DNA from: Desulfovermiculus halophilus DSM 18834
GTDB taxonomy: Bacteria; Desulfobacterota; Desulfovibrionia; Desulfovibrionales; Desulfothermaceae
Direction of reading: 5' to 3'
Assembly: GCF_000620765.1 (NCBI RefSeq)
Contig: NZ_JIAK01000005.1
Location: 62,001 to 126,000 of the forward strand
DNA: 64,000 nucleotides
Position numbers and translations under genes: made by a program. How positions within the stretch are numbered: position 1 is the stretch's first letter; each line of letters begins with the position of its first letter. A model generated the notes under the pieces. The model had not been told where the DNA came from. It saw nothing but the letters and a program-made list of their open reading frames with translations, and did not search any database. Shown here piece by piece: positions 27,218-35,594 of the stretch.

Positions 27218-29110
27218 ATGAACAGACAGCCAGACCAGGAATGGGCCGGTCTGTGCGTTTCGGCCTCAAAGGCCCTGCAGCAGATCGATCCCGGGATGTG
27301 CATCTTTTTGAGCACCGGCCCGGCCGAACCGCGGACCTTGATTCAGGCCCTGATGGAAGAGGAAAGCGGCAAGCTCCAGGATTTGGAACTGTTGCAGCTG
27401 GTCAGCTTTGGAGATGCTATTTCCCTGGAAACCATCCGGAGTCAAAAGTTCAGGCTGAAGACCTTTTTCTCCGGGTGGGTGGCCAGCGAGGCCATAACCC
27501 AAGGCCAGGTGGACCTGATTCCAAGCCGGTTCTCCAGGGTCCCGGAGCTGATCCGTTCCGGCCGGCTGCCGATTGATGCCGCATTCGTCCAGGTCTCGAC
27601 CCCGGACAGCTCCGGGTATTGCAGCTTGGGACTGGCTGTTGATGTGGCCAGGGAGGCCATGGATCAGGCCGAGGTGGTCATCGGAGAGATCAATCCGGAC
27701 CTGCCGCGCACTTTTGGCGATACCTTTGTGCATCTTTCAGAGTTCACCCATTTGGTTCGTTCCCAGGCCGCCCCCTTTCTTTTCCCCCGCTGGCCGGAGG
27801 ATGCAGTCCACGACCGGATTGGGGAGAATGTTGCCTCCATAATCGACAACGGGAGCTGTCTGGCATTTTCCCTGGGGCCGATATACGAGGCCGTGAGCCG
27901 TCATTTGCGGTCCAAGCGTCACCTTGGAATCCACACTCCGTTCTTCAGCGACGCCCTCATGGAACTGGTCCAGAGCGGGGCTGTGGACAATCGGAACAAG
28001 CGAATCTTCACCGGCAAATCGGTGACCTCGTTTGCCATAGGTTCAGCTGAGCTCCATGCCTGGCTGGATCGGAACCCCTTCGTCGACTTCCAGCCCATGG
28101 GCAAGGTCTTTGATCCAGTCTACATCGGACGCAATCCATCCTTTGTCACCATTCTCCCGGCCCGAAAAGTGGACCTTTCCGGGCGGATAGCCCTGCACAG
28201 CGGAAAGGGAAATGTGACTGCGGGGCCAGGGGAGGCCACGGACTTTGTGAATGGGGCCGAGCTTTCGGCCGGGGGGATGACGGTCATCGCCCTGCCCAGC
28301 CAGAACCTGGAGGCAGAGACCAATATCCGGCTCTCAGTTGAGCAGTACCCCAACCTGTTCAGCCTCAGGGAGGCAGTGGATGCTGTGGTTACGGAATACG
28401 GAGTGGCATGGCTCCGGGGGCGCTCTGTGCGGGAGCGGGCCATGAGCCTGATCGATATCGCCCACCCGGAGCACAGGATGGGATTGGTCAATGAGGCCAA
28501 GGAGGCCAGGATTTTGTATGCGGATCAAGTCTATCTGGAGTCCGCGGGAAAGGTATACCCCGAGGAAATCGTCACTCAGCACAGGTTCAAGGGCGATACC
28601 CTGATCCGTTTCCGGCCCATCAAGCCGTCGGATGAAGACGAGATGCGCCGGCTTTTCTATCGATTTTCGGACGAGGCTGTGTACTACCGGTACTTTACCC
28701 CGGTCAAGGCCATGCCTCACAGCCGGATGCAGGAGTATGTGAACATCGATTATCAAACCACCATGTCCGTGGTTGGAGTGGTCGGCCCCAAGGGAGAAGG
28801 GCATATCGTTGCCGAGGGGCGTTATGTCAAGTACCCGGACAGCGCCTGGGCCGATCTGGCCTTCCTGGTCGACGAGGAGTATCAGGGCCTGGGGGTGGCC
28901 ACCTATCTCTTTCAACTCCTGGTCCGGGTGGCCAAGGACCGTTGTCTGCAGGGCTTTACAGCGGATGTCCTGGTAGGCAACAAGGGTATGCTCCGGGTCT
29001 TTGAAAAGGGGAGCTCAAAGGCAGAGGTGCATATGGAAGGCGGTGTGTATTCGGTCCGGATTCCCTTTGAGGGCAACCCGGTATGCTCTCTGGAGGAGCT
29101 GGGGGGCTAG
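27218..29110 (+). CDS. bifunctional acetyl-CoA hydrolase/transferase-GNAT fusion protein
   Basis: The protein is 630 aa. Residues about 1-440 resemble the acetyl-CoA hydrolase/4-hydroxybutyrate CoA-transferase family (GEINPDLPRTFGDTFVH, GIHTPFFSDALMEL, FVNGAELSAGGMTVIALPS). Residues about 475-620 form a GNAT acetyltransferase domain (IRFRPIKPSDEDEMRRLF, then DEEYQGLGVATYLFQLLV as the acetyl-CoA-binding loop). The fusion suggests that acyl-CoA formed or used by the first domain is linked to protein or small-molecule acetylation. AGGGAG precedes ATG 27218. Confidence 0.85.
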   Translation: MNRQPDQEWAGLCVSASKALQQIDPGMCIFLSTGPAEPRTLIQALMEEESGKLQDLELLQLVSFGDAISLETIRSQKFRLKTFFSGWVASEAITQGQVDLIPSRFSRVPELIRSGRLPIDAAFVQVSTPDSSGYCSLGLAVDVAREAMDQAEVVIGEINPDLPRTFGDTFVHLSEFTHLVRSQAAPFLFPRWPEDAVHDRIGENVASIIDNGSCLAFSLGPIYEAVSRHLRSKRHLGIHTPFFSDALMELVQSGAVDNRNKRIFTGKSVTSFAIGSAELHAWLDRNPFVDFQPMGKVFDPVYIGRNPSFVTILPARKVDLSGRIALHSGKGNVTAGPGEATDFVNGAELSAGGMTVIALPSQNLEAETNIRLSVEQYPNLFSLREAVDAVVTEYGVAWLRGRSVRERAMSLIDIAHPEHRMGLVNEAKEARILYADQVYLESAGKVYPEEIVTQHRFKGDTLIRFRPIKPSDEDEMRRLFYRFSDEAVYYRYFTPVKAMPHSRMQEYVNIDYQTTMSVVGVVGPKGEGHIVAEGRYVKYPDSAWADLAFLVDEEYQGLGVATYLFQLLVRVAKDRCLQGFTADVLVGNKGMLRVFEKGSSKAEVHMEGGVYSVRIPFEGNPVCSLEELGG

Positions 29111-29159
29111 GTGTGGGCATTCAGGGCAGCAGATGCTGTCCTGAATACCCGCAACGAAC

Positions 29160-29810
29160 CTATCCTTTGCGGATGGGCTCAATAACCACTTCTACCCGGC
29201 GGTTGGCGGCAGCACTTGAGGATACGGGCTGGGTTTCCCCATAGCCCACGGCGGTTATCCGGATTTCCTGCACTCCCTGCTGCACCAAGGCCTTTTTCAC
29301 CGCCTGGGCCCGGCGCTCGGACAGCCTCTGGTTGTACTCCTCCGGACCGGACTTGTCGGTATGCCCCTCCACCCTGATGGTGGTTTTGGGGTATTGCTTG
29401 AGTACTTCCGCTACCCGGCTGATTTCGGCCTGTCCACCAGGCTTGATGGTTGCCGAATCAAAATCAAACAGGACCTCGGAGCCGAATGTGGCCCGCAATA
29501 CATCCCGGCTGCGATTGATGCTGGTGGCTTCGGACTGGGCCGCAACCCGGCGCAGGTCTTCTTCCTGCTGGTCCATATATCGTCCGATCTGGTTGCCGGC
29601 CAATCCTCCGACAGCCGCCCCGATACCTGCTCCAAGAAGCGTGCTTTCGGTATCCTGGCCGATAACCTGGCCCAGGATCGCACCAACGCCGGCACCGGTG
29701 GCCGCACCGACCCCCGTTCCTTTCTGCTGGTTGCTGGATGACGCGCACCCGGTCAAACCTGCCGTTGCCAAGCTCAGTACCATGCACATAACAATGAGTC
29801 TTTGTTGCAT
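29160..29810 (-). CDS. OmpA-family lipoprotein (Pal/YiaD-like)
   Basis: The 216-aa protein has a lipoprotein signal with lipobox LTGC (Cys22), a glycine-zipper segment (about 30-75, with GVGAATGAGVGAILG) and an OmpA C-terminal peptidoglycan-binding domain (about 105-212, VLFDFDSATIKPGG, VEGHTDKSG, NRRVEVVIEP). This is the YiaD architecture, which anchors the outer membrane to the cell wall. AAGGAGGA upstream picks ATG 29810 over an earlier in-frame start at 29852. Confidence 0.9.
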   Translation of the reverse strand: MQQRLIVMCMVLSLATAGLTGCASSSNQQKGTGVGAATGAGVGAILGQVIGQDTESTLLGAGIGAAVGGLAGNQIGRYMDQQEEDLRRVAAQSEATSINRSRDVLRATFGSEVLFDFDSATIKPGGQAEISRVAEVLKQYPKTTIRVEGHTDKSGPEEYNQRLSERRAQAVKKALVQQGVQEIRITAVGYGETQPVSSSAAANRRVEVVIEPIRKG

Positions 29811-29867
29811 ACCCCGTGTCCTCCTTGCAGTCATTTTTATCTCCAGTAACAATACATATCGTGTTCA

Positions 29868-29896
29868 AGTATATCTGCTGTTTGGGGCAAAGTCCA
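29868..29896 (-). promoter_or_regulatory. candidate promoter of the OmpA-like lipoprotein gene
   Basis: Read on the minus strand, TGGACT (29891-29896), a 17-bp spacer and TATACT (29868-29873) give a good -10 and a fair -35, leaving a 5' UTR of about 50 nt. Confidence 0.4.
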
Positions 29897-29949
29897 TGCT
29901 CTGTGTCTTCGCCCGTCCAGTCGTACTGTGGGCAAGCGCATGGCGCGGG

Positions 29950-31212
29950 TCAGGTTGGCACGTAGGGGTTGAAGTATCCGGATTGTAAGCCGGGAAATTC
30001 CTTCCTCAGCCTGCGGAGGAGGTTGTCCAGACCCATGGCCGGAGAGTCGGTCCCGGGCATGGCCTGGATATACAATTCAGGATCCAGATTCAGGTTGCGC
30101 CATTGGATGCAATCGATTCCGGTACTGCGGATCAGCCCGGCCAGGGCCTGGTATTCGTCCTCGCTATCGCTGATTCCAGGGAAAAAGAGGAAGTTTAAAG
30201 AGACGTAGAGGCCGTGCTCCTTGGCGGCAAGTATGCAGTCGATCACCCGGTCGAAGGTATAGGAGCGCGGGCGGTGGTATGCACTGTAGGTCTCCGGCTG
30301 GGCACTGTTCAGGCTGACCCGGATGGAGGTCAGGCCGGCCCGGGCCAAGCCGGGCATGCATTCAGGCAGGCTGGCGTTGGTGTTGATATTGACCGTCCCC
30401 GGTCCATTGGCCTGCCTGAAGTCATAAACAGCCTGGGTGATGAGCTCATGTTCAGTCAGCGGCTCCCCCTCGCAGCCCTGGCCAAAGGAGAAGATGGGAC
30501 GTTTTTCCTTCTCCGCGTGCCGGTGCATGATTTGAGTAAGCTCATTCGCACTGGGCCGGAAGGTGATCCGATTCTGGGTTGCGGGGAATCCGCTCTCCGG
30601 ATCCTGGAGGGAGATGCATCCAATACAGGCCGCATTGCAGGCCTGGGATGTCGGCAGGGGGGCCTCGTAGCGGCCCAGGGCCAGGTTCTTGGCCGCGGGA
30701 CATCCATAGGTCAAGGCGCAGGTCCCCAGATGGCGAACGAGGCGGTTGCCGGGGAAGGATGACTGGAGGGCGCTAACCCCCCGCTGTATGGCTTTGGAAG
30801 AAATGCGGGAAAAGTCCTGGCGCAGGTCGTTGTCGACCTTGCGCGCACACAGATAGAACTGATCGTTTGCAAAACCGACCGCCCCGTAGGCGAACAGGGG
30901 AAGGGTGCAGGCATTGTCCCGGGAATGGTAGGCGGCCACTGCGCTCAGGGTATATCCGGGGCAGACAAAGGCGGCCACAGCCAGCCCCTCGGTCTCCACG
31001 ATCTGCCCGGTCTTTTCATCCCAGCCCAAGGCCTGTCTGTTGGGAAGGAGGAACAGATCGCTCCCAGCCGGAAGGGGGATGCACTCCTTGGGTTTGGGGG
31101 GCATGATGTCCCCGCCTTTTCGGCACAGCATGCGCAGAGAGGGGTGGTCGTATATCTGGCCCTGGCCGTCGGCGTAGACCAAGCTGGGGAGAAAGGGGGT
31201 GGCCTTAGGCAT
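29950..31212 (-). CDS. radical SAM protein of unknown substrate
   Basis: The protein is 420 aa, with the [4Fe-4S] motif C-x3-C-x2-C at Cys192, Cys196 and Cys199 (QACNAACIGC), then FGQGCEGEPL and TNASLP segments of a radical SAM barrel. About 190 residues precede the cluster and include further cysteines (GTCALTYGC). I do not recognise the N-terminal domain, and no auxiliary-cluster or SPASM pattern is evident. The start is uncertain: ATG 31212 has no clear ribosome site and lies just behind the rpsI terminator hairpin, so expression may depend on read-through. Confidence 0.8.
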   Translation of the reverse strand: MPKATPFLPSLVYADGQGQIYDHPSLRMLCRKGGDIMPPKPKECIPLPAGSDLFLLPNRQALGWDEKTGQIVETEGLAVAAFVCPGYTLSAVAAYHSRDNACTLPLFAYGAVGFANDQFYLCARKVDNDLRQDFSRISSKAIQRGVSALQSSFPGNRLVRHLGTCALTYGCPAAKNLALGRYEAPLPTSQACNAACIGCISLQDPESGFPATQNRITFRPSANELTQIMHRHAEKEKRPIFSFGQGCEGEPLTEHELITQAVYDFRQANGPGTVNINTNASLPECMPGLARAGLTSIRVSLNSAQPETYSAYHRPRSYTFDRVIDCILAAKEHGLYVSLNFLFFPGISDSEDEYQALAGLIRSTGIDCIQWRNLNLDPELYIQAMPGTDSPAMGLDNLLRRLRKEFPGLQSGYFNPYVPT

Positions 31213-31214
31213 AA

Positions 31215-31252
31215 AATGCAAAGGCAGAACCGGATGTTTCGGTCCTGCCTTG
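31215..31252 (-). terminator. hairpin/terminator after rpsI
   Basis: On the minus strand AAGGCAGGACCG pairs with CGGTTCTGCCTT (31221-31252) and is followed by TGCATTTT. The T run is interrupted, so it may be a partial terminator between rpsI and the radical SAM gene. Confidence 0.55.
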
Positions 31253-31278
31253 AATGCGTGCTGGTGACCCGGGCACAA

Positions 31279-31671
31279 TTACCGCTTGGAGTATTGGTAC
31301 TTCTTTCGGGCTCCGGGCTGGCCGTATTTTTTCCGTTCCTTGACCCGGGAATCCCTGGTCAAAAAGCCCTTGGGCTTGAGAGCCTGGCGCAGGTCCTGAT
31401 CGTAGTTTTCCAAGGCCCGGCTGATTCCGTGCCGAACCGCTTGGGCCTGGCCGGAAATGCCACCGCCGGTGACATTGATCCGGATATCGAAGGTGTCCGT
31501 CAAGTTGACCTGCTTCAGAGGCTGGTTGATAATCATGCGCAGGGTGGCCCGGGGAAAGTATTCTTCCACCGGCCGGCCATTGATTTCAATCTTGCCGCTC
31601 CCGGGATAGAGCCGGGTGCGGGCGACTGCATTCTTGCGTTTCCCAGTTCCGTAATAAAAATCTTGGCTCAT
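31279..31671 (-). CDS. rpsI: 30S ribosomal protein S9
   Basis: A 130-aa S9 with the N-terminal GTGKRKNAVARTRL, the central GGGISGQAQAVRHGISRAL and the basic tail ending KKYQYSKR that contacts P-site tRNA. It lies 22 bp behind rplM, the conserved rplM-rpsI pair. Confidence 0.98.
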   Translation of the reverse strand: MSQDFYYGTGKRKNAVARTRLYPGSGKIEINGRPVEEYFPRATLRMIINQPLKQVNLTDTFDIRINVTGGGISGQAQAVRHGISRALENYDQDLRQALKPKGFLTRDSRVKERKKYGQPGARKKYQYSKR

Positions 31672-31693
31672 GAGCAGACTCCGCAGTTCCGCT

Positions 31694-32134
31694 TTAGGAC
31701 AGTTCTAAGTCAGTAGGCTGTTGGGCTTGATGGGGGTGGTCCCCTCCGGCATACACTTTGAGTTTCTTGAGCTGGGCCCGGCCCAAACGGCTTTTGGGCA
31801 TCATGCCGCGGACCGCCTTGTAAATCGCCTGATCCGGCTTGCTCCGCAGGAGCTGTTTCAGAGAGGTCTCCTTGAGCCCTCCGGGGTATCCGGAGTGACG
31901 GTAGTACTTCTTGTCCTCCAGCTTGGTTCCGGTTACCCGGACTTTGTCGGCATTGATGACCACCACGAAAGCCCCGTTGTCCACATGGGGGGTAAAGTCG
32001 GGGCGATCCTTGCCCCGCAGCTTGGAGGCCACCTCAGAGGACAACCTGCCCAGGACCTTGTCTGCGGCATCGACGACGACCCATTCCCGGTGTACATCTT
32101 CTTTGCGGACACTATATGTCTTGAAGGTGTTCAT
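31694..32134 (-). CDS. rplM: 50S ribosomal protein L13
   Basis: A 146-aa L13 with [32 protein letters not shown] and the [14 protein letters not shown] segment. GAGGGAG lies upstream of ATG 32134. It is the first gene of the rplM-rpsI operon. Confidence 0.98.
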   Translation of the reverse strand: MNTFKTYSVRKEDVHREWVVVDAADKVLGRLSSEVASKLRGKDRPDFTPHVDNGAFVVVINADKVRVTGTKLEDKKYYRHSGYPGGLKETSLKQLLRSKPDQAIYKAVRGMMPKSRLGRAQLKKLKVYAGGDHPHQAQQPTDLELS

Positions 32135-32166
32135 AGACTGCTCCCTCGAAAATTTTGGAAAAGAGA

Positions 32167-32195
32167 AACTTACCCGGGCTCTGGATGAATGTCAA
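32167..32195 (-). promoter_or_regulatory. promoter of rplM-rpsI
   Basis: On the minus strand a perfect TTGACA (32190-32195) is followed after 17 bp by TAAGTT (32167-32172), which keeps the key TA...T positions. The transcript would begin about 25 bp before the L13 start codon. Confidence 0.6.
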
Positions 32196-32338
32196 GTTCT
32201 GCTCGCTTAAATGGCCCAACTCCTGGCAGCGGGGCGCAGAATCGACATCCATCCCCTGGGCAAACGAGAGAAGAAAACCTAAAATGCGTCTTCTGTCAAG
32301 GGCGATGCGAAGAGGCAAGGAGAAACCAAGGGGGACCA

Positions 32339-33580
32339 ATGATCCGCAAGAGTCTTTTGCAGCTGATATTTTCAGGTTCGTTCATGAAACGCTGGAACGA
32401 CAAGCTGCGGCCTGTCGAGCTCTGGGAAGTGGATAAGCAGGCGCACAAGATGATTACCGCCTGGGCCCTGTACCAGGAGAATTGTGCCGGCGGCTTTGGG
32501 AGTCAAGATGAGCTGGAGCTGGGCCGGGAGGTGATTGAAGGAGGGATTTTCGAGTACCTGTACCGCTTGGTTATCACAGACATAAAGCCGCCGGTGTTCT
32601 ACAGGATCAAGGCAAATCCAGAACACTACCGGCAGCTTACGCAATGGGTCCTCCAGCAGCTGCAGCCCAGGGTGCAGTCCCTTGGTCCGGAGTTTTGGGC
32701 CCGGCTGCAGGAGTACTTCACTATTCCGGAGCCCACGGGGCTGGCCCGGGATATCCTGGGAGCCGCTCATCTGTACGCCAGTCAATGGGAGTTTCATCTG
32801 ATCCGGGGAATAAACCCATGGGATGAAGAGCTGGCGGAGATCGAGACCGCATTTGACCGGGGGTTGGCCGATTACGGCCATGTGCAGGGGGTGCCCCAGA
32901 TGCTGGACCAAAAACGGAACTCCCTGGGGCTGTTTTTGCGCCAGTGCGGGCAGCTGCGGTTTCAGAAACGATGGTCCCAGACTCCGAGGATCCCTGAGAC
33001 CTCTGTCCTGGGGCATATGTTCATTGTGGCCTGCTATGCGTATTTCTTCAGCCTGGTCAACGGATCGTGCCCCCGCATGGCCCAGAACAATTTTTTTGCC
33101 GGGCTGTTTCACGACCTGCCCGAGCTCTTGACCAGGGACATAATTTCCCCTGTCAAGCGCTCGGTGGCCGAGATCGGGGACTTGATCCGGGAATACGAGG
33201 AACATGAGGTTCAGCAGCGGGTGCTCAGCCTTCTGCAGCGCGGCGGCTATGGGCATGTGGCCGGGAGGCTGCATTATTTTCTGGGGCTGGCCTTTGGTTC
33301 GGAGTTCGTTCCCACAGTGAATGCCGGAGGAGAGGCCCGAAATGTGAGCAGAGAAGAGCTGATGGACACATGCAACAGGGATGATCAGGACCCCAAGGAT
33401 GGTGAGCTGCTCAAGGTCTGTGACAGCCTGGCTGCATTCATCGAGGCCTATACCGCCATGCGCAACGGGATTACCACGGACCAGCTCAGTCAGGCTGTTT
33501 GGAGGATCCGCAAGGACTACAACCAGTTCGATCTGGGCAACGGCTTGCATATAGGCAGTCTGCTGGCTGATTTTGACTAG
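32339..33580 (+). CDS. HD-domain (YfbR-like) phosphohydrolase family protein
   Basis: The protein is 413 aa. An N-terminal region of about 220 residues that I do not recognise precedes an HD module: SVLGHMFIVACYAYF (first His), FFAGLFHDLPELLTRD (HD pair) and VCDSLAAFIEAY (final Asp). The spacing resembles the YfbR-type nucleotidase subgroup; the substrate is unknown. AAGGGGGA lies before ATG 32339. The final residues run up to an arm of the mobile-element family, so the natural C-terminus may have been altered. Confidence 0.8.
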   Translation: MIRKSLLQLIFSGSFMKRWNDKLRPVELWEVDKQAHKMITAWALYQENCAGGFGSQDELELGREVIEGGIFEYLYRLVITDIKPPVFYRIKANPEHYRQLTQWVLQQLQPRVQSLGPEFWARLQEYFTIPEPTGLARDILGAAHLYASQWEFHLIRGINPWDEELAEIETAFDRGLADYGHVQGVPQMLDQKRNSLGLFLRQCGQLRFQKRWSQTPRIPETSVLGHMFIVACYAYFFSLVNGSCPRMAQNNFFAGLFHDLPELLTRDIISPVKRSVAEIGDLIREYEEHEVQQRVLSLLQRGGYGHVAGRLHYFLGLAFGSEFVPTVNAGGEARNVSREELMDTCNRDDQDPKDGELLKVCDSLAAFIEAYTAMRNGITTDQLSQAVWRIRKDYNQFDLGNGLHIGSLLADFD

Positions 33581-33588
33581 CGGCCCGC

Positions 33589-33741
33589 CTCCCGCATGCT
33601 TTTGCCGCACTTCGCCATGCGGGAGATGGATGTGGATCCCTTTTGGCGGGACCAAGAAAATGCGCGGGCCTGCCGCTCAAGGCACACAGAAGAGACGGCA
33701 AGCTCTGGTGCATGCAATTCCACTTCCTGTGTTCAAGAGCC
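33589..33741. mobile_element. solo arm of the GGYYCTTCGAC element family
   Basis: Bases 33645-33741 match 39730-39826 (the right arm of the complete element) at 82 of 97 positions without gaps, ending in a divergent terminal repeat (GTTCAAGAGCC). A tip hairpin (CTCCCGCATG 33589-33598 with CATGCGGGAG 33616-33625) takes the place of the apical inverted repeat of the complete element. The left arm is missing or unrecognisable because the HD gene begins there, and no target duplication can be paired. Confidence 0.8.
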
Positions 33742-34008
33742 TCAATCCTCATTGCCAGCGAAGCGAAGCAATCTTATTAATGAGCGCAAAAAGTTGTTTA
33801 CTTTTTGCGCGCTGCACTGAAGCTACGCGGGAAATACATTCCGGCTTGCGTCATGCGCGAGTCCCACCATAGGCGGGACTACAAATGGGCGCGCAATGTG
33901 AAGAACATTTCGCACCCATTTGTAAATCCGGCGTGAACAGGCCAACAGCTCCTCGCCTCACCCTCCCTTGCGTCCCTGTCCTGAGCGCCTTCCAACCCAA
34001 ATTGAGGC
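33742..34008. repeat. hairpin-rich intergenic region upstream of mraZ
   Basis: This stretch without a gene holds three strong stem-loops: GCGCAAAAAGT/ACTTTTTGCGC (33784-33810, 11 bp, 5-nt loop); AGTCCC/GGGACT extended by further pairs (33860-33880); and a 43-nt hairpin at 33881-33923 with arms ACAAATGGG/CCCATTTGT, GCG/CGC and AATGT/ACATT. The word GCGAAGCGAAGCAATCT (33757-33773) resembles a short palindromic intergenic repeat I remember from many bacterial genomes. None is followed by a T run. Confidence 0.75.
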
Positions 34009-34037
34009 TTGACTTCCTTGATATGAGTTGAAATAGT
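34009..34037 (+). promoter_or_regulatory. candidate promoter of the dcw cluster
   Basis: TTGACT (34009-34014), a 17-bp spacer and AATAGT (34032-34037) lie immediately before the MraZ boxes. The -10 is imperfect. Its position makes overlap repression by MraZ straightforward. Confidence 0.45.
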
Positions 34038-34063
34038 GTGGGAAATAGTGGAAACTTGTGGGA
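34038..34063 (+). promoter_or_regulatory. MraZ operator (three boxes)
   Basis: GTGGGA (34038-34043), GTGGAA (34048-34053) and GTGGGA (34058-34063) recur with an exact 10-bp period, the arrangement known for MraZ-bound repeats ahead of mraZ. The third box is part of the ribosome site GGGAGG of mraZ itself. Confidence 0.8.
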
Positions 34064-34070
34064 GGCAAGT

Positions 34071-34529
34071 GTGAAGTTCTGGGGCCATTCCATCCGCAAT
34101 ATCGACAGCAAGGGGCGGCTGATGCTCCCACCCGACTTTCGGGATGTGATCCAGGATGGAGATGCCCCGGGACAGGTCATGCTTACCCGTTTTGATGCCT
34201 GTGTCTACGGATACGCCCAGCCGGACTGGGACCAGATAGTGGATAGCTTTCAGCATCTTAATCTGGCCCGACCCGACATGCGCAGGTTCCAGCGGTTCTT
34301 CCTGGGAGGAGCCATGCAGGTCCCCTTGGATAAGCAGGGGCGGATCCTTGTTCCCCCGCACTTGCGCAAATACGCGGCCCTGGATAAGGAAGTCGTCCTG
34401 GCCGGAAGCGGACGGCGGTTCGAGATATGGAATCTGGAGCGGTATGAGCGGGAAATGGACGATTTCGATTCCAGTGCAGACCAGATCATGACTGAATTGA
34501 CCGAAAGCGGGTACGAGCTCAGGCTTTAG
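34071..34529 (+). CDS. mraZ: transcriptional regulator MraZ
   Basis: This 152-aa protein has two SpoVT-AbrB-like modules (HSIRNIDSKGRLMLPPDFR and VPLDKQGRILVPPHLRKYA) and forms ring-shaped oligomers that bind the GTGGG boxes and regulate the dcw cluster. GTG 34071 is the start, preceded by GGGAGG. It is the first gene of the cluster and probably represses its own transcription through the operator just upstream. Confidence 0.95.
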   Translation: MKFWGHSIRNIDSKGRLMLPPDFRDVIQDGDAPGQVMLTRFDACVYGYAQPDWDQIVDSFQHLNLARPDMRRFQRFFLGGAMQVPLDKQGRILVPPHLRKYAALDKEVVLAGSGRRFEIWNLERYEREMDDFDSSADQIMTELTESGYELRL

Positions 34530-34626
34530 GGTGTGGGCCACCACATGAGGGCGACAAAGTACGTCTCCTTGTCTTGGTCAGAAAGATGCGGGGCGGTGGT
34601 TTCAGAGCTGCCCGCAAGGGAAATCA

Positions 34627-35580
34627 GTGAGCGAGGAACAGGTGTACTCCCATGTTCCGGTGATGGCCCGGGAGGTTGTTGACTGGATTGCCCCCGGTCC
34701 CGAGGGGCGGTACGTGGACGCGACCGTCGGGCTTGGCGGGCACACTCTGGCCCTGCTTCGGGCCGGAGCGGGCAGGGTCTTGGCCCTGGACCGGGACGCA
34801 TCTGCGCTGACAGAGGCCCGCAGGACTCTGGAGCAGGCCAGCTGCCTGGCCCGGGCGGCGCTTTATCAGGCCAGATACAAGGACATTAAGCAGGTGTTGG
34901 ATGCCTTGGGCTGGGACAAGGTCCAGGGCCTGGTTTTAGACGCCGGGGTTTCTTCCCTGCAACTCAACGACAGCAGTCGAGGTTTCAGCTTTGTCCATGA
35001 CGGTCCTCTGGATATGCGCATGGACCGGGAAGAGGGATGGAGTGCCCGGGATGTGGTCAACTCCGCCCGGGAAGAGGAGTTGCGGAAAATCATCGCCGAA
35101 TACGGACAGGAGCCGATGGCCGGGCGGATCGCCAGGCGGATCGTTCAGGAGCGGCAAAAGGGCCGGATTACAAGCACTGGCCGGTTGGCGGATATCGTCA
35201 GCATGGCATATCCCAGGCCTCGGAGGGCCAAGTCCAGGAATCATCCGGCGACGAAGACGTTTCAGGCTCTGCGCATTGCCGTCAACCGGGAGCTGGAAGA
35301 CCTGCAGGCCGTTATGGACAGTATCCCGGATATCCTGGCTCCAGGAGGCAGGGCCGTGGTGATTACGTTTCATTCCCTGGAAGATGCAATCGTCAAGCAT
35401 ACATTCCGGCGCCAGGCCAAGGGGTGCGTATGTCCGATTGAGCAGCCGGTATGCACCTGCGAGCCGAGACCGCGGGTACGGGTACTGACCAAGAAGCCTC
35501 TGCTTCCCGCAGGGGAGGAGAGAGAGAGAAATCCCCGCAGCCGGAGCGCCAAGATGCGGGTGGCCGAAGCCCTGGGCTAG
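34627..35580 (+). CDS. rsmH: 16S rRNA m4C1402 methyltransferase RsmH
   Basis: This 317-aa methyltransferase (formerly MraW) has HVPVMAREVVDWI, motif I DATVGLGGHTLALL, LDAGVSSLQLNDSSRGFSF and VVITFHSLEDAIVKHTF. A Cys-rich stretch (CVCPIEQPVCTCEPRPR) precedes the C-terminus, as is usual in the family. GTG 34627 starts the frame. Confidence 0.96.
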   Translation: MSEEQVYSHVPVMAREVVDWIAPGPEGRYVDATVGLGGHTLALLRAGAGRVLALDRDASALTEARRTLEQASCLARAALYQARYKDIKQVLDALGWDKVQGLVLDAGVSSLQLNDSSRGFSFVHDGPLDMRMDREEGWSARDVVNSAREEELRKIIAEYGQEPMAGRIARRIVQERQKGRITSTGRLADIVSMAYPRPRRAKSRNHPATKTFQALRIAVNRELEDLQAVMDSIPDILAPGGRAVVITFHSLEDAIVKHTFRRQAKGCVCPIEQPVCTCEPRPRVRVLTKKPLLPAGEERERNPRSRSAKMRVAEALG

Positions 35581-35594
35581 AGGAGGACACGAAG

